Shown here: positions 59,480 to 61,214 of the stretch, piece by piece | Numbering within the stretch: the first letter of the stretch is position 1 | Layout: each line of letters begins with the position of its first letter | From: an uncultured Oscillibacter sp. | GTDB taxonomy: Bacteria; Bacillota; Clostridia; Oscillospirales; Oscillospiraceae | NCBI GenBank assembly: GCA_902476875.1 | Contig: CABSFC010000005.1 | Location: 1 to 61,214 of the forward strand | Direction of reading: 5' to 3' | Length of the DNA stretch: 61,214 nucleotides | The notes under the pieces: model-generated | Told to the model about the DNA's origin: nothing | Seen by the model: only the letters and a program-made list of their open reading frames with translations | Databases searched by the model: none | Translations under genes and position numbers: made by a program

Positions 59480-59558
59480 ATCAAGCACCTCACAGATAAG
59501 ATTCCGGCACAAAAGAAAAGGAGCGCCCGCCCGGACAGAGTTCCCTCCATCGGTCGGA
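59480..59558 (-). promoter_or_regulatory. guaD leader: likely riboswitch expression platform
   Basis: Between aptamer and guaD start the minus strand contains CCGACCG (59557-59551) facing CGGGCGG near 59530, then GCGCTCC and TTTTCTTTT (59519-59511). This could form an intrinsic terminator that competes with the aptamer; pairing is plausible but not as clean as at thiT. Confidence 0.5.
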
Positions 59559-59628
59559 CACCCATAGCGGGGACCTTTCGGCGGCCCCGTAGAAACTTTC
59601 GCGCCATGCACAGCGAAATTATATGAGC
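59559..59628 (-). ncRNA. purine riboswitch, guanine type
   Basis: On the minus strand the purine aptamer blocks are in order: CTCATATAAT (P1 and J1/2), L2 with CATGG, AAGTTTCTAC (J2/3, invariant), L3 with CCGAAA, and CGCTATGGGTG (J3/1 and P1). P1 pairs CUCAUA with UAUGGG. The ligand-contacting residue in J3/1 is C, as in guanine-binding members, not the U of adenine ones. It resembles the xpt-type aptamer closely and lies 80 bases before guaD. Confidence 0.93.
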
Positions 59629-59693
59629 TTCCTTGTATTGTATGCCGTTACCAATAAAATAGCACAAAGCGGCGGGAAAAGCAAGGCGGGGCC

Positions 59694-59721
59694 TTGAAAA
59701 ATCCGACGAATATTATATAAT
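59694..59721 (+). promoter_or_regulatory. probable promoter of the small membrane protein gene
   Basis: TTGAAA (59694-59699), 16 bases, perfect TATAAT (59716-59721), 30 bases before the ATG. Confidence 0.65.
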
Positions 59722-59751
59722 GAATATAATCAAGGGAAAGGAGCCATCAAA

Positions 59752-60177
59752 ATGCGGAGCTATAATGGAAGCAAATTTGCGGTTGGCATTTGCTTTTTGT
59801 GCCTGGGCGTATTTTCCGTGGGCCGCGGCGTTTCGAGCCGGAATGGCTTTGACATCCTGATGGGTGTGCTGTACGGCGGCGTGGGCGTGGCCTATATCCG
59901 CATTTCCATGAACAAGGAGCGGGCTGCCCGGGATCGGGAGGCTTCGGAAAGAAGCAGTCAGGCCGCCAGGAGGCGGTTTGGAAAGCTGGCACTGCCGATC
60001 CACTTTCTCGGATTTGGGCTCGCTGTGCCGGGGCTTATCCTGATCCTTATGAGGCATCCCATGTTGGGCCTTCTGCTGATTCTGGCAGGGACGATTTATA
60101 CACTTGTCATAGAGCAAAAGCTGAAACAGTGGGCGGAATGGGACACATATGACGCCTGGAGCCGTGAGAAGAGTTGA
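59752..60177 (+). CDS. hypothetical small membrane protein
   Basis: A 141-aa protein I do not recognise. It has an N-terminal pair of membrane segments (SKFAVGICFLCLGVFSVGRG, ILMGVLYGGVGVAYIRISM), a charged helical stretch rich in Arg and Glu (MNKERAARDREASERSSQAA), and a second pair (LPIHFLGFGLAVPGLILILM and GLLLILAGTIYTLVI), then a short polar tail. The start has AAAGGAGCC and follows a good promoter. A terminator follows, so it is a single-gene unit. Confidence 0.8.
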   Translation: MRSYNGSKFAVGICFLCLGVFSVGRGVSSRNGFDILMGVLYGGVGVAYIRISMNKERAARDREASERSSQAARRRFGKLALPIHFLGFGLAVPGLILILMRHPMLGLLLILAGTIYTLVIEQKLKQWAEWDTYDAWSREKS

Positions 60178-60244
60178 CACCGGCTGCCGCGCGGCGGCTG
60201 GCGCCGTCAAAAAACAGGTAGTTCAGATAACGGGTAAATAGCTG

Positions 60245-60278
60245 CAAAAGGAGTCCGGAAAGGATTCCTTTTGTTTTT
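60245..60278 (+). terminator. intrinsic terminator
   Basis: CAAAAGGAGTCC (60245-60256) and GGATTCCTTTTG (60262-60273) with one G/T pair, then TTTTT. Confidence 0.9.
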
Positions 60279-60414
60279 ATCCAAGCTCTCCGTGACTTTT
60301 CAACACCGGAAAACTTGCTGAGCCCGGCTTTTTTGCGTCCCGGCACCTCTCGCGCCTTCTCCGCTTATACTGGCATACGGGCGGCGTTCCGCCCGAATCC
60401 AGGTAAAGGCGTTG

Positions 60415-61179
60415 ATGCGTATGTTACAGTCCCTTGGCTGGGCCGCCCTGGGCACGGGATTCACGTTTCTGATGACCGCCCTGGGGGCCGCCACGGTGTT
60501 TTTCTTCGCCGGGGAGCCGAAGCCCCGGTTCCAAAGGGCCATGCTGGGCTTTGCCGCCGGGGTGATGACGGCGGCCTCCGTGTGGAGCCTGCTGCTGCCG
60601 GCCATCGACCAGGCGGCGGCGGAGGGGAAGTGCCCCGGCTGGCTGCCCGCGGCGGCGGGGATGCTGCTGGGGGTGGTGTTCCTGGCGGCGCTGGACGCGC
60701 TGCTGCCCCATCTGCGGCGGGCACCGGCGGAAGACGCGTGGCGGCAGAACACGCTGTTGATGACGGCCATCACCCTACATAACGTGCCGGAGGGCATGGC
60801 CGTGGGCCTGGCCTTCGCCCTGGCGGCGCGGGGGGAGGGCGCCGCCGGCGCGGCGGCGCTGGCCCTGGGCATCGGCATCCAGAACTTTCCGGAGGGCGCG
60901 GCCATCGCCCTGCCCCTGCGGCAGGAGGGCCAGAGCCGGGGCAGGGCGTTTTTGGGCGGTATGCTGTCCGGCAGCGTGGAGCCGGTGTTCGGCATCCTGG
61001 TGGTGCTGATGGCGGCCTGGGCCCACCCGCTGATGCCGTGGCTTTTGAGCTTCGCCGCCGGGGCGATGCTGTACGTGGTGGTGGAGGAGCTGGTCCCCCA
61101 GGCCCACAGCCGGGCGGGCACCTGCGGCTTCGTGGGGGGATTTCTGATCATGATGGTGCTGGACGTGGCGCTGGGGTGA
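60415..61179 (+). CDS. ZIP family metal transporter
   Basis: A 254-aa membrane protein with about eight segments. The two metal-site helices are TAITLHNVPEGMAVGLAFAL (HNxPEG) and GIGIQNFPEGAAIALPL (QNxPEG), diagnostic for ZIP transporters that take up Zn2+ or related ions. The N-terminus LGTGFTFLMTALGAATVFFF is typical of the GufA-like subgroup. ATG at 60415 is chosen; a TTG one codon earlier is possible. The upstream gene is separated by a terminator. Confidence 0.95.
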   Translation: MRMLQSLGWAALGTGFTFLMTALGAATVFFFAGEPKPRFQRAMLGFAAGVMTAASVWSLLLPAIDQAAAEGKCPGWLPAAAGMLLGVVFLAALDALLPHLRRAPAEDAWRQNTLLMTAITLHNVPEGMAVGLAFALAARGEGAAGAAALALGIGIQNFPEGAAIALPLRQEGQSRGRAFLGGMLSGSVEPVFGILVVLMAAWAHPLMPWLLSFAAGAMLYVVVEELVPQAHSRAGTCGFVGGFLIMMVLDVALG

Positions 61180-61192
61180 AGGGTATCCGGGG

Positions 61193-61214
61193 GGCTTTGT
61201 CCCCCCCCCCCCCC
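61193..61214. other. C homopolymer at the window end
   Basis: The last 14 bases are all C, preceded by GGGGGGCTTTGT. A G-run/C-run hairpin would be possible, but a contig end in a homopolymer is more likely an assembly limit. Confidence 0.6.

Noticed and set aside
59511..59611. N-terminal extension of GuaD by 44 codons
   Set aside because: It would translate the riboswitch leader; the family start and GAGGTG site are at 59479.
61201..61214. C homopolymer as a biological signal
   Set aside because: It coincides with the window end; an assembly limit is the simpler explanation.

Overview
The window is a 61 kb piece of a high-GC, low-repeat chromosome from an anaerobic Firmicute, most likely an Oscillospiraceae relative of Oscillibacter, Lawsonibacter or Flavonifractor. 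That placement is an inference from gene content and order: the miaA-hfq pair, the HlyD-YggS-SepF-DivIVA division block, pyruvate phosphate dikinase, a ferredoxin-dependent 2-oxoacid oxidoreductase, Ptb/Buk, and GGAGG-type ribosome binding sites throughout. I see no rRNA, tRNA, CRISPR array, prophage or transposase. The last 14 bases are a homopolymer of C at a probable contig end.

Layout. 1-8.1 kb: end of an AEC carrier, mutL, miaA, hfq, an HlyD-like adaptor, and division genes yggS-sepF-divIVA. 8.2-12.8 kb: a HAD phosphatase, an XRE regulator, and a wall/polysaccharide acylation pair (MBOAT and SGNH-like) separated by a TfoX-C gene. 12.8-15.2 kb: intact lepA flanked on both sides by hairpin-rich DNA and by broken copies of its own 5' and 3' ends. 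15.2-18.7 kb (minus): a lipoprotein and a PAS-only protein. 19-24 kb: carA and a carB fused to a diaminopimelate epimerase domain that has lost one of its two catalytic cysteines. 24-28 kb: MATE pump, LysR, FUSC-like exporter, AIM24-family protein. 28-32.6 kb (minus): ppdK, a B3/B4 protein, and thiT behind a TPP riboswitch. 32.7-38.6 kb: holB, ricT, a Cof-type phosphatase, an XRE/GntR regulatory switch, an ABC-2 exporter and a small export protein.

38.9-58.1 kb is the most coherent block and looks like a peptide and amino-acid fermentation island. A sodium:solute symporter, a four-subunit 2-oxoacid:ferredoxin oxidoreductase and a cysteine desulfidase/serine dehydratase-like protein form one minus-strand operon. 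An IclR regulator sits next to the divergent ptb-buk genes, a complete dipeptide/oligopeptide ABC importer, an M32 carboxypeptidase, a MIF-like tautomerase, a flavin reductase-like protein, an M20 dipeptidase and an aminothiazoline-carboxylate hydrolase-like protein. Together they would import peptides, cut them, oxidise the resulting 2-oxoacids to acyl-CoA and make ATP through acyl-phosphate. 58.2-61.2 kb holds guaD behind a purine (guanine-type) riboswitch, a small membrane protein and a ZIP metal transporter.

The main points for a second look are the CarB-DapF fusion with a Cys-to-Ala change, the self-flanked lepA locus, the two riboswitches (the thiT one followed by a probable ACG start), the fermentation island with its cysteine/thiazoline genes, and a strong promoter with no gene behind it at 44.57 kb.
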